Assembly (NCBI GenBank): GCA_045531205.1
Contig: JAZSDN010000062.1
Coordinates: forward strand, 1 to 31,152
Direction of reading: 5' to 3'
Source of the DNA: JAZNQL01 sp045531205
Lineage (GTDB): Bacteria > Bacillota > Clostridia > UMGS1883 > UMGS1540
DNA length: 31,152 nt
Numbering within the stretch: position 1 is the stretch's first letter; every line of letters begins with the position of its first letter. A model generated the notes under the pieces. That model did no database searches. It had not been told where the DNA came from and worked only from the letters and a program-made list of their open reading frames with translations. Both the position numbers and the translations under genes were made by a program. Of the stretch, positions 1 through 5,936 are shown piece by piece.

Positions 1-92
1 CAATACCCAAGGTGGTGTTCTCGCATATCCATTATAACAGATATTTTGAATTCTGGCGAGTATGTTTTGTTTTTTCTTCCTGTTTTACCCAT
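1..92 (-). CDS. IS3-family transposase OrfA, N-terminal fragment cut by window edge
   Basis: Read on the minus strand from an ATG at 92-90, the first 30 codons are open to the window edge and give a basic N-terminus containing TYSPEFKISVIMDMREHHLG. This matches the start of the helix-turn-helix OrfA protein of IS3-family (IS150-like) elements, which binds the element's terminal repeats. A GGAGGT ribosome binding site lies at about 104-109, inside the terminal hairpin. Only the N-terminus is visible, so I cannot tell whether the element is intact. A plus-strand reading of the same bases is open but has no ribosome binding site and resembles nothing. Confidence 0.7.
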   Translation of the reverse strand, partial: MGKTGRKNKTYSPEFKISVIMDMREHHLGY

Positions 93-97
93 AAAAA

Positions 98-139
98 ATA
101 TGCACCTCCAAAAGTGTCTAACTTTTGGGGTGCATATCA
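98..139 (-). mobile_element. Terminal hairpin / left end of IS3-family element
   Basis: The bases at 98-137 form a near-perfect inverted repeat (stem of about 15 bp with one bulge, loop around GTCTAA). On the minus strand it contains CCCCAAAAGTTAGACA, a signature of IS150-type IS3 ends. It sits just upstream of the OrfA start. IS3 ends begin with TG on the element strand, so the outer boundary is probably 139 or 134. No second copy or target duplication can be checked because the rest of the element lies outside the window. Confidence 0.6.
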
Positions 140-170
140 AAATACCGTTCAGTTTTATTTTTTGAAAAAA

Positions 171-200
171 TTGACTGTATTTCAAAAAAGAGGGCATAAT
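171..200 (+). promoter_or_regulatory. Possible upstream sigma-A promoter
   Basis: TTGACT at 171-176 and CATAAT at 195-200 are separated by 18 bp. It lies upstream of a better promoter at 224-252 for the same gene, so its use is uncertain. Confidence 0.35.
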
Positions 201-223
201 AAGCAATGTTATTAAATTTGCTA

Positions 224-252
224 TTGCAAAAACAAGCAAAAAAGAGTATAAT
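224..252 (+). promoter_or_regulatory. Sigma-A promoter of the stalk-domain protein gene
   Basis: TTGCAA at 224-229 and TATAAT at 247-252 have 17-bp spacing. The ribosome binding site AAGGAAGGG follows at 267-275 and the ATG at 284, giving a short leader of about 25 nt. Confidence 0.65.
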
Positions 253-283
253 ATATTAAAGAGCAAAAGGAAGGGAAAAAACA

Positions 284-1186
284 ATGAAAAAACTTTTGTC
301 ATTTATATTGATTTTAACATTTTTAATAACTTGCGTGCCTGCAAAGGCTGCGGTGGGCGATATAGTGGGAAATGTATTGTCAACCGATATTACGGCTTAT
401 ATAGATTATCTTTTGGTACCGACATATAATATAGACGGTAACACCGTGGTTTTGGTTCGTGACCTTGAAAATTACGGGTTTACAGTTTTGTGGGACGAGT
501 ATTCAAAACGAGTTGATTTTTATAAAGATTTCAGCAGAATGAGCACTCCTAAAATTCCCGTTATACAAACTATTCCTGTAGGAACAAAGCTTTTTGATGT
601 TTACAGTACAGATATACAGGTATACTTTGGCGGTAAAAAGATTGAAGCGTATAATATAGGCGGGTATACCGCTGTAAAGCTTCGTGATATAAATCTGGTA
701 GGCGATGTAGTATTTAACGAAGAAAAACGTACAGCAAATGTTTTTTGTGCAGATATTGAATATTTTGATGATGAAATAGCATATTTTCAGGACAGATTTT
801 ATCCTGCACTTATGCAGCTTTCAAGAGCAGATATAGCTCACAATGATATGCTGGCAATGGTACAGTCAGGGAAATACGATAAAAAAACGGCAGACAAGTT
901 TAGAGAAAATAGAGCCGTTTTTGAAGAAACCTTTAAAAGCTTTAAAGAATATAAAGAGCCTTACGGATTTGACAAATCGGCACTTGAACTGTGGTGGTCG
1001 CTTGTAAATATGAACTATGCTTTTGAAACGGCAGAGCTTATGTTTTCGGCAATGCAGAATTCTCAAAGCACCGATGAGCTTATGACGGCATATAATGCCT
1101 ACAGAACTGATTCTTATCAGCAAAGACAATCAGCACTTATTATGCTTTTTGAAGATATGATGAATGTTGCTTATTTTTGGAATTGA
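284..1186 (+). CDS. Secreted protein with two copper-amine-oxidase-N-like stalk domains
   Basis: A 300-residue protein with a Sec signal peptide at about 1-22 (basic start, hydrophobic core, cleavage near PAKA-A). Two consecutive repeats of about 50 residues follow (about 30-80 and 105-150). Each has the pattern of a short extended strand, a YN(I)DG/GG turn, a V.LRD motif and a strand ending in a hydrophobic pair. This is the copper amine oxidase N-terminal-like 'stalk' domain, which Clostridia use in cell-surface proteins and which does not itself bind copper. The remaining 150 residues are alpha-helical and match nothing I know. There is no sortase motif or catalytic domain. A structural or wall-binding role is inferred only. 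The gene appears monocistronic with a strong promoter and the next gene has its own. Confidence 0.75.
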   Translation: MKKLLSFILILTFLITCVPAKAAVGDIVGNVLSTDITAYIDYLLVPTYNIDGNTVVLVRDLENYGFTVLWDEYSKRVDFYKDFSRMSTPKIPVIQTIPVGTKLFDVYSTDIQVYFGGKKIEAYNIGGYTAVKLRDINLVGDVVFNEEKRTANVFCADIEYFDDEIAYFQDRFYPALMQLSRADIAHNDMLAMVQSGKYDKKTADKFRENRAVFEETFKSFKEYKEPYGFDKSALELWWSLVNMNYAFETAELMFSAMQNSQSTDELMTAYNAYRTDSYQQRQSALIMLFEDMMNVAYFWN

Positions 1187-1188
1187 TA

Positions 1189-1218
1189 TTGACAATATAT
1201 ATAAAATTATTATATAAT
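1189..1218 (+). promoter_or_regulatory. Sigma-A promoter of the HPr-like gene
   Basis: Consensus TTGACA at 1189-1194 and TATAAT at 1213-1218 with an 18-bp spacer, starting 3 bp after the preceding stop codon. AAGGAG at 1231-1236 precedes the ATG at 1244. Confidence 0.7.
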
Positions 1219-1243
1219 TATAAAAAAGTAAAGGAGAATTGAT

Positions 1244-1468
1244 ATGAAAAAATTTCAGGTAATGTTAAATTCTATTGATGATGTTAAAAAGTTTGTAAAT
1301 CTTGTAACCAAGTATGACTTTGATATTGACCTTGTATCAGGAAGATATATTGTTGATGCAAAATCGATTATGGGAATTTTCAGTTTAGACCTTGCAAATC
1401 CCATTGAAGTTCAGATACATACAGAAGAATCACCTTTGTTTGACGAACTCAAGCCTTTCCTGGTATAA
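1244..1468 (+). CDS. HPr-fold protein without the active-site histidine (Crh-like)
   Basis: A 74-residue protein that aligns with PTS phosphocarrier HPr along its length, most clearly in the segment around KSIMGIFSLDLA (residues 40-51). That corresponds to the regulatory-serine region of HPr (KSIMGVMSLG). Ser41 occupies the position of Ser46, the HPr-kinase target. The loop that holds catalytic His15 in HPr (GIHARPA) is replaced by SIDDVKK, so this protein cannot carry phosphate from Enzyme I. Bacillus Crh has the same combination, with Gln15 and a phosphorylatable Ser46, and acts as a CcpA co-regulator. A regulatory role is inferred. It has its own consensus promoter and lies directly upstream of the yabP cluster. 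Confidence 0.75.
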   Translation: MKKFQVMLNSIDDVKKFVNLVTKYDFDIDLVSGRYIVDAKSIMGIFSLDLANPIEVQIHTEESPLFDELKPFLV

Positions 1469-1533
1469 AAATTTTTAAAAAATCTTCATAAAAACTCCTC
1501 TTGTCCAATAAATATTGGTAAGGGGATTTTTTA

Positions 1534-1869
1534 TTGCCCAAAAGATTGCCAAAAAAGGCGGAAAGGATTTTTGAAATGATAGACGAAAAAAGATTTACAA
1601 AACAAACCGAAAGTTTGCACAATCTTATACTTGAAAACAGAAAAAAACTCAGCATAGCAGGGGTTGAAGACGTAGAAAGCTTTGATGAGGAAAGTATTTC
1701 TCTTTACACAGATATGGGTATGCTTACAGTAAAAGGAGACGGAATGCATATAAATAAGCTTTCTATTGATACGGGCGAGGTTATAATAGAAGGCAGAATT
1801 GATTCTATGGTATATTCCGATAACACACAAAGCGGTGCGGGTGGATTTTTTGGCAGGCTGTTTAAGTGA
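1534..1869 (+). CDS. yabP: Sporulation protein YabP
   Basis: YabP/YqfC-family protein, made in the mother cell under sporulation control in Bacillus and needed with YabQ for spore cortex formation. The body (LHNLILENRKKLSIAGVEDV, then VESFDEE, a GMLTVKGDGMHI strand and a final GFFGRLFK) closely follows Bacillus YabP, which ends GFFSKLFK. Two starts are possible. A TTG at 1534 has AAGGGG 8 bp upstream and gives 111 residues. An ATG at 1576 has GGAAAGGA upstream and gives 97 residues, nearer the usual 100. The ribosome binding site is better for TTG, the length for ATG. The stop overlaps the GTG of yabQ by 4 nt, so the two are translationally coupled. Confidence 0.88.
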   Translation: MPKRLPKKAERIFEMIDEKRFTKQTESLHNLILENRKKLSIAGVEDVESFDEESISLYTDMGMLTVKGDGMHINKLSIDTGEVIIEGRIDSMVYSDNTQSGAGGFFGRLFK

Positions 1870-2318
1870 AAAACGAAATTTTTGTATTGTGTGCGGCATT
1901 GGTCGGCGGAGCCCTTATAGGGGTTCTGTTCGACTTTTTCCGTGCATACAGACTTAAAGTAAAAAGTAATAAAAAGGCAACCGCATTTCAGGATATTATG
2001 TTCTGGACGGTGTCGAGTTACTTGATTTTTGCACTTATTTACCGCATAAATGGAGCACAGATAAGGTGGTATATTTTTGCGGGACTTGCAGTAGGTGCAC
2101 TCATATATAATGCAACAGTAAGCAAGCTTATGGTAAAACTTATTTTATTTGTTGCAAAAACGGTAATTACAGTTACAGGTTTTATCATAAAGCCTTTTGT
2201 GAAATTTGCAAAATATTTAAAGAAACCGTTTTTTATTGTTTTTATGCCGTATCGCAGATTAAAATACAAAATCAGGTCAGAAATAAATAAAATAAAAAAA
2301 TTTTTAAAATTATATTAA
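1866..2318 (+). CDS. yabQ: Spore cortex biosynthesis protein YabQ
   Basis: A 150-residue membrane protein with the YabQ pattern: an N-terminal hydrophobic helix followed by GVLFDFFRAYR, a second helix containing the DIMFW motif, two further transmembrane segments (about 70-90 and 95-115), and a strongly basic C-terminal tail. In Bacillus YabQ localises to the outer forespore membrane and is required for cortex synthesis. The GTG start overlaps the yabP stop (GTGA). It is followed by a sigma-A-type promoter before divIC, as expected where a sporulation gene pair adjoins a vegetative gene. Confidence 0.88.
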   Translation: MKNEIFVLCAALVGGALIGVLFDFFRAYRLKVKSNKKATAFQDIMFWTVSSYLIFALIYRINGAQIRWYIFAGLAVGALIYNATVSKLMVKLILFVAKTVITVTGFIIKPFVKFAKYLKKPFFIVFMPYRRLKYKIRSEINKIKKFLKLY

Positions 2319-2324
2319 TTTTAC

Positions 2325-2353
2325 TTTACAAATGATAAAAAATAATATATAAT
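2325..2353 (+). promoter_or_regulatory. Sigma-A promoter of divIC
   Basis: TTTACA at 2325-2330 and TATAAT at 2348-2353 with 17-bp spacing, between yabQ and divIC. Confidence 0.6.
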
Positions 2354-2399
2354 TAACATATATTTATGGAAATTTGATTTTTTGCGGGGAGATGATAAA

Positions 2400-2696
2400 T
2401 TGTTAAATGAAAAAACACATAAAAAACCTCGTTTAAAAATAGGTTTTGTTGCGGTTTTAATATTTGCACTTTATCTTGTTTATGCTATAGTTTCACAGCA
2501 AGCCGCAATAAGTTCAAATGAAAAGGTAATAAATGATTTAACAAATCAGATTACAGAAAATAAAGAAAAACTGGCAGAACTTCGCGACACTAAAGAAAGC
2601 TATGGTTCTGATGAATCAATAGAACGTATAGCGCGCGATAAGCTTGGGTTAGTTCGCCCTGACGAAAAAGTGTTTATAGACATAGCAGGGCAATAA
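2400..2696 (+). CDS. divIC: Septum formation initiator, DivIC/FtsB-type
   Basis: A small bitopic division protein: basic cytoplasmic N-terminus (KTHKKPRLK), one transmembrane helix at about residues 14-34, then an extracytoplasmic coiled coil (ISSNEKVINDLTNQITENKE) and the conserved ending IERIARDKLGLVRPDEKVF. DivIC binds FtsL and DivIB in the septal complex that activates FtsW/PBP2b. I place the start at TTG 2400, which has GGGGAGA at 2386-2392 seven bases upstream, giving 98 residues. A TTG at 2382 in the same frame lies upstream of that ribosome binding site and is less likely. The position between yabQ and yabR is the Bacillus order. Confidence 0.88.
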   Translation: MLNEKTHKKPRLKIGFVAVLIFALYLVYAIVSQQAAISSNEKVINDLTNQITENKEKLAELRDTKESYGSDESIERIARDKLGLVRPDEKVFIDIAGQ

Positions 2697-2738
2697 TTAT
2701 ACATTTTAAAGAAAAAACTAAAGGAGGGGCTCTTTTAG

Positions 2739-3173
2739 ATGCCGCTGGAAGTTGGAGCAATTGTAGAAGGTACAGTTTCGGGATTAACTAAATTTGGTGC
2801 ATTTATCGACCTTGAAGATTCAAAGAAAGGTCTTGTTCACATTTCGGAAGTTTCTTCGCGTTATGTTGAAAAGGTTGAAGATTTTCTTTCGGTTGGTCAG
2901 AAGGTAAAGGTTAAAATAATAAATATTGAAGGAAACGATAAAATCAGTCTTTCGATAAAACAGACCGAGCCAAAAAAAACTGCAAGAAGAAAGTTTACAG
3001 GTGAGGCTTTCAAACCCGGAACACCACCTGAAGAGGTTGTGCTGTCATCTTTCGAAGATAACGGGTTATCCTTTGAAGATAAGATGCAGAAGTTTAAAAA
3101 ATTGAGTGACGAGCGTATGCTTGATATAAAAAGAAACATTGATTCAAAAAGAGGGCAAAGAAAAAGGAAATAA
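2739..3173 (+). CDS. yabR: S1 RNA-binding domain protein YabR
   Basis: A 144-residue protein with one S1 OB-fold at about residues 3-73 (GAIVEGTVSGLTKFGAFIDL, then KGLVHISEVS and KVKIINIEGNDKISLSIK), followed by a lysine/arginine-rich C-terminal tail. This is the YabR/GSP13 type of general stress and RNA-binding protein that follows divIC in many Firmicutes. A strong AAGGAGGGG at 2721-2729 precedes the ATG. It is probably co-transcribed with divIC (42-bp gap, no terminator). The natural substrate is not known from sequence. Confidence 0.85.
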   Translation: MPLEVGAIVEGTVSGLTKFGAFIDLEDSKKGLVHISEVSSRYVEKVEDFLSVGQKVKVKIINIEGNDKISLSIKQTEPKKTARRKFTGEAFKPGTPPEEVVLSSFEDNGLSFEDKMQKFKKLSDERMLDIKRNIDSKRGQRKRK

Positions 3174-3204
3174 AAGAGTATTTGCTCTTTTATTGTGTCT
3201 TTTT
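3169..3204 (+). terminator. AT-rich hairpin after yabR
   Basis: A 10-bp stem (AATAAAAGAG at 3169-3178 with CTCTTTTATT at 3185-3194) overlaps the yabR stop and is followed by a T-rich tract. It is weak in GC but correctly placed as a terminator. Confidence 0.45.
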
Positions 3205-3209
3205 ATAAT
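3182..3209 (+). promoter_or_regulatory. Possible promoter of tRNA-Arg(CCT)
   Basis: TTGCTC at 3182-3187 and TATAAT at 3204-3209 with a 16-bp spacer, 20 bp before the tRNA. It overlaps the hairpin at the yabR end. Confidence 0.45.
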
Positions 3210-3229
3210 AAATAGTATAAACTTAATAA

Positions 3230-3306
3230 GTCCCGGTACCTCAGTAGGATAGAGGGTCCGCCTCCTAAGCGGAACGCCGTAGGTTCGATTCCTATCCGGG
3301 ACGCCA
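3230..3306 (+). tRNA. tRNA-Arg(CCT)
   Basis: Perfect 7-bp acceptor stem (GTCCCGG with CCGGGAC), anticodon stem TCCGC/GCGGA with loop CTCCTAA (anticodon CCT), T-loop GGTTCGATTCC, discriminator G and encoded CCA. The position after yabR matches the tRNA location in Bacillus. Confidence 0.95.
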
Positions 3307-3307
3307 T

Positions 3308-3346
3308 GAAAAAAGCGTACTGAATTTTCAGTACGCTTTTTTCAGC
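3308..3346 (+). terminator. tRNA-Arg terminator, identical to the one after the tRNA cluster
   Basis: A stem of up to 16 bp (AAAAAAGCGTACTGAA at 3309-3324, TTCAGTACGCTTTTTT at 3327-3342) forms a strong intrinsic terminator. The 39 bases 3308-3346 are identical to 28533-28571. Confidence 0.9.
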
Positions 3347-3595
3347 GATATAAATTCCTGACGGAATTTGCTATATGTACTTCGTACGCGATATATCTTC
3401 GATGCGATATGTTGCCTTGCGGTAACGAGATAAAGGAATTTAATACGAGATTGCGAGTATCAAGGTTCTCCCAAATATAGAAATCTTTGATTTCGTTATA
3501 TTTTGGGAGGTTCTTATATCATATCGCAACCGAATGAAATGAGGTTATGAATTTGCGAAGCAAATATATCGAATGAGCGTGAGTGAGTATATCGC
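3345..3595 (+). repeat. Hairpin-mosaic element with GCGATATA/TATATCGC ends
   Basis: This gene-free 251-bp stretch is bounded by inverted 8-mers GCGATATA (3345-3352) and TATATCGC (3588-3595). It is filled with small hairpins separated by ATAT-rich spacers: 3352-3369 (AAATTCC/GGAATTT), 3377-3387 (GTAC-TTC-GTAC), 3411-3426 (GTTGCC/GGTAAC), 3443-3460 (ATAC/GTAT), a large central hairpin 3468-3509 (CTCCCAAATATA...TATATTTTGGGAG with inner GAAATC/GATTTC), 3528-3545 (AACC/GGTT) and 3551-3565 (ATTTGC-GAA-GCAAAT). I see no ORF. The layout suggests a non-autonomous repeat element or a multi-branched RNA. It begins exactly where the tRNA terminator ends. Confidence 0.6.
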
Positions 3596-3686
3596 CAATA
3601 AAATAAAAATATCTTTACGGTTCTCCTTTCCCGGAAAAAACGATTTGCCTTTTTATAAAACATATAAACAAATTTGCATTTTAATA

Positions 3687-3715
3687 TTGACAGATGTGCA
3701 ATTGTGTGTTAAAAT
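3687..3715 (+). promoter_or_regulatory. Sigma-A promoter of the deoR-like/transporter operon
   Basis: Consensus TTGACA at 3687-3692 and TAAAAT at 3710-3715 with 17-bp spacing. The spacer contains TGTGCAATTGTGT, a partial palindrome around CAATTG that could be an operator for the encoded DeoR-type repressor. This is inference only. Confidence 0.65.
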
Positions 3716-3741
3716 GTGGATGTTTGTGGAGGTGGTTGTAT

Positions 3742-4530
3742 ATGTTTGCTAACGAACGACACAATATTATATATGAACATATAAAAAAATCGGGTGCCGT
3801 AACAACAGCAAATTTAATGAAGGAATTCAATGTTTCAATCGAAACCGTAAGAAGAGACTTATTGACTATGGAAAAAAAGGGAATGGTAAAGCGGGTTCAT
3901 GGCGGTGCTGTTGAAATATCAGAAATGAAAGAATTTTACGAGCTTAAAGAGCGTAACCAAAAGTTTGTGAGAGAAAAAAGAGAGCTTTCTGAAAATGCAG
4001 TAAAATTTGTTAATGAGAATGACATTATCTTTATTGATGCAGGGAGTACGGCAAATCAGTTTGCCGAGGTTTTAAAAGAACGCTTTTCAAAACTTACCGT
4101 TATTACACATTCGATGGATGTATTCAATACCTTGTGTTATCATCAAAATTTTAACGTAATTTTATGTGCAGGACACTTTAATAAAAAAGAAAACACTTTT
4201 TACGGAAGCATAGTTTTGGATGCGTTGAATAAAATTCACGCACAGAAAATTTTTATCTTTCCCTCGGCAGTTTCTATGGAATTTGGAATATGTGACTATC
4301 AGGAAGATTTTTATCAGATTCAAAAACAAATGCTCGAATGTAAAGGCGATGTTTATGTGCTGGCAGATAGCGGTAAGTTCGAAAAAAAGGCGTTGCTTAA
4401 GCTTGCTGATATGAAAAAAGAGTATCAGTATATTACTGACAGCAACTTACCGGATGAACTTAAAAAACTTTATGAAGAAAACGAAATCAATATTTTTAGA
4501 GGAAATGAAAATGAAATCACAAAAAAGTAG
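3742..4530 (+). CDS. DeoR/GlpR-family transcriptional regulator
   Basis: A 262-residue sugar-metabolism regulator. The N-terminal winged helix (about 1-57) has the DeoR signature: RHNIIYEHIKKSGAVTTANL, then FNVSIETVRRDLLTMEKKG and VKRVHGGAV. The C-terminal half is the DeoR sensor domain, an isomerase-like fold with IIFIDAGSTANQFAEVL and LTVITHS, which usually binds a phosphorylated sugar intermediate. I start it at ATG 3742, which has GGAGGTGG at 3728-3735. An earlier in-frame ATG at 3694 lies inside the promoter spacer and cannot be the start of this transcript. It overlaps the transporter gene by 20 nt and probably controls it autogenously. Confidence 0.88.
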   Translation: MFANERHNIIYEHIKKSGAVTTANLMKEFNVSIETVRRDLLTMEKKGMVKRVHGGAVEISEMKEFYELKERNQKFVREKRELSENAVKFVNENDIIFIDAGSTANQFAEVLKERFSKLTVITHSMDVFNTLCYHQNFNVILCAGHFNKKENTFYGSIVLDALNKIHAQKIFIFPSAVSMEFGICDYQEDFYQIQKQMLECKGDVYVLADSGKFEKKALLKLADMKKEYQYITDSNLPDELKKLYEENEINIFRGNENEITKK

Positions 4531-5764
4531 GGCAGGACTTTTAATTTTTTTATGCTGGCTTGTCTATTCAGTATCATACCTTGGTAAGGTCAATTACTCT
4601 GCAAACATTACCAGCATTATAGATTTTTATCACGTGACCAAGGCACAAGCGGGAATAGCCCCTACCTTTTTCTTTTTTGCTTATGGAATAGGTCAGGTTA
4701 TAAACGGACTTTTTTGCAAAAATTACAATATTAAATGGATGGTTTTCGGAAGTCTTATTATTTCCGCAGTTATAAACTTTATTATAGGCATAAGCTCAAA
4801 TTTTGATATTATAAAGTGGTTGTGGATGTTAAATGGAATTGCGTTAGCAATACTCTGGCCAAGTATTATAAGATTACTTTCGGAAACTTTACCGCAAAAA
4901 GATTTGGGAAGGGCAACTCTTGCTATGGGTACAACCGTTGCAAGCGGTACACTGGTTGTATACGGATTGTCATCTTTGTATAATTTTTTTAATAACTTTA
5001 AACTTGCGTTCTATACAAGTACCTTTATGGGGACATTGGTAGCAGTTTTCTGGTTGTTGTCATATAATAAATCGGTAAAAATGGCAAAAAGCGAGCGAAG
5101 TGAAGAATTTGAGAAATATGAAAGCAACATTAATGTTGCAGATAAAAAAGAACAAACAACAAGCGAAAAAAAGATTTTTTACATATTGATATGTGCATTA
5201 TGTTTTTGTGCAGTGGGGGTTAATTTAATAAAAGACGGATTAACGACCTGGCTTCCCGCAATATTAAAAGAAGAGTATTCGCTTACTGATTCACTATCTA
5301 TTTTACTTACCCTTTTCTTACCTGTTGTAGCTATATTTGGTAATTTATTTGCACAACAAGTACATAAAAAAATTCCTGACTATGTAACCCATTGCAGTGT
5401 GAAATTTTTTGCAATACTTGTTTGTATTGGTGTTATAATAGCAAGCATTTCACTTAAACAAATAGTAATTACACTTGCAGGGCTGATGGCGGCGAGCTTT
5501 TTAGCGTCAAGTCTTAACAGTTTGCTTACAGGTGTATTTCCAATGTTTATGAGGACAAAATTAAATTCCGGATTGTATGCAGGAGTTTTAAACGGTTTTT
5601 GTTATGTTGGAAGTACAATAAGCTCTTACGGACTTGGCAGTATAGCAGACAATTTTGGCTGGAATGCAGTATTCTTCACCTTAATGGGCTTTTGTGCCCT
5701 TTGCTGCATTATCTGGTGCGGATACATTGCGGCAAAACATATTTTACAAAAAAGAACAGCTTAA
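4511..5764 (+). CDS. MFS transporter, organophosphate:phosphate antiporter type
   Basis: A 12-helix major facilitator protein of about 417 residues. The first helices (LCWLVYSVSYLGKVNYSANI, then FFFFAYGIGQVINGLF) carry the Y..K.N.S and GQ..NG pattern of the GlpT/UhpT/UhpC (OPA) group, which exchanges sugar phosphates or glycerol phosphate for phosphate. A hydrophilic central loop at about 190-225 separates the two six-helix halves. The start is ATG 4511, with AGAGG at 4498-4502. ATG 4505 is too close to it and an earlier ATG at 4454 lacks one. The 20-nt overlap with the DeoR-type gene implies coupled translation. The substrate is not determined by sequence; a phosphorylated sugar fits both genes. 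Confidence 0.8.
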   Translation: MKSQKSRAGLLIFLCWLVYSVSYLGKVNYSANITSIIDFYHVTKAQAGIAPTFFFFAYGIGQVINGLFCKNYNIKWMVFGSLIISAVINFIIGISSNFDIIKWLWMLNGIALAILWPSIIRLLSETLPQKDLGRATLAMGTTVASGTLVVYGLSSLYNFFNNFKLAFYTSTFMGTLVAVFWLLSYNKSVKMAKSERSEEFEKYESNINVADKKEQTTSEKKIFYILICALCFCAVGVNLIKDGLTTWLPAILKEEYSLTDSLSILLTLFLPVVAIFGNLFAQQVHKKIPDYVTHCSVKFFAILVCIGVIIASISLKQIVITLAGLMAASFLASSLNSLLTGVFPMFMRTKLNSGLYAGVLNGFCYVGSTISSYGLGSIADNFGWNAVFFTLMGFCALCCIIWCGYIAAKHILQKRTA

Positions 5765-5779
5765 CATAAAAAGCGTATT

Positions 5780-5836
5780 GTGTGATATGCAGTCTTAAAA
5801 GTCAGATACTTTTAAGACTGCATATCACACTTTTTA
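5780..5836 (+). terminator. Terminator with 23-bp perfect stem
   Basis: Bases 5780-5802 pair perfectly with 5808-5830 around a 5-nt loop (CAGAT), followed by TTTTTATATTT. This is a strong terminator for the transporter operon. The minus strand also has a T-run (GCTTTTTATG) after the stem, so it may act in both directions. Confidence 0.85.
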
Positions 5837-5856
5837 TATTTGTAATAAAATCATAC

Positions 5857-5885
5857 TTGCACAAATTTCAAAATTCAATTATAAT
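5857..5885 (+). promoter_or_regulatory. Sigma-A promoter of the AraC-type regulator
   Basis: TTGCAC at 5857-5862 and TATAAT at 5880-5885 with 17-bp spacing. A GGGGGAG ribosome binding site at 5926-5932 precedes the ATG at 5937. Confidence 0.65.
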
Positions 5886-5936
5886 TATAACGAAAAAGAT
5901 TGTTATTTTTGCAAAAAAACTTTTTGGGGGAGCATT

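Noticed and set aside
12..215. Plus-strand open frame of 67 codons at the window start
   Set aside because: It runs antisense through the IS3 OrfA start and terminal hairpin, has no ribosome binding site and no plausible protein features.
3345..3595. CRISPR array
   Set aside because: The hairpin units differ in sequence and spacing; there are no direct repeats of constant length and no cas genes.
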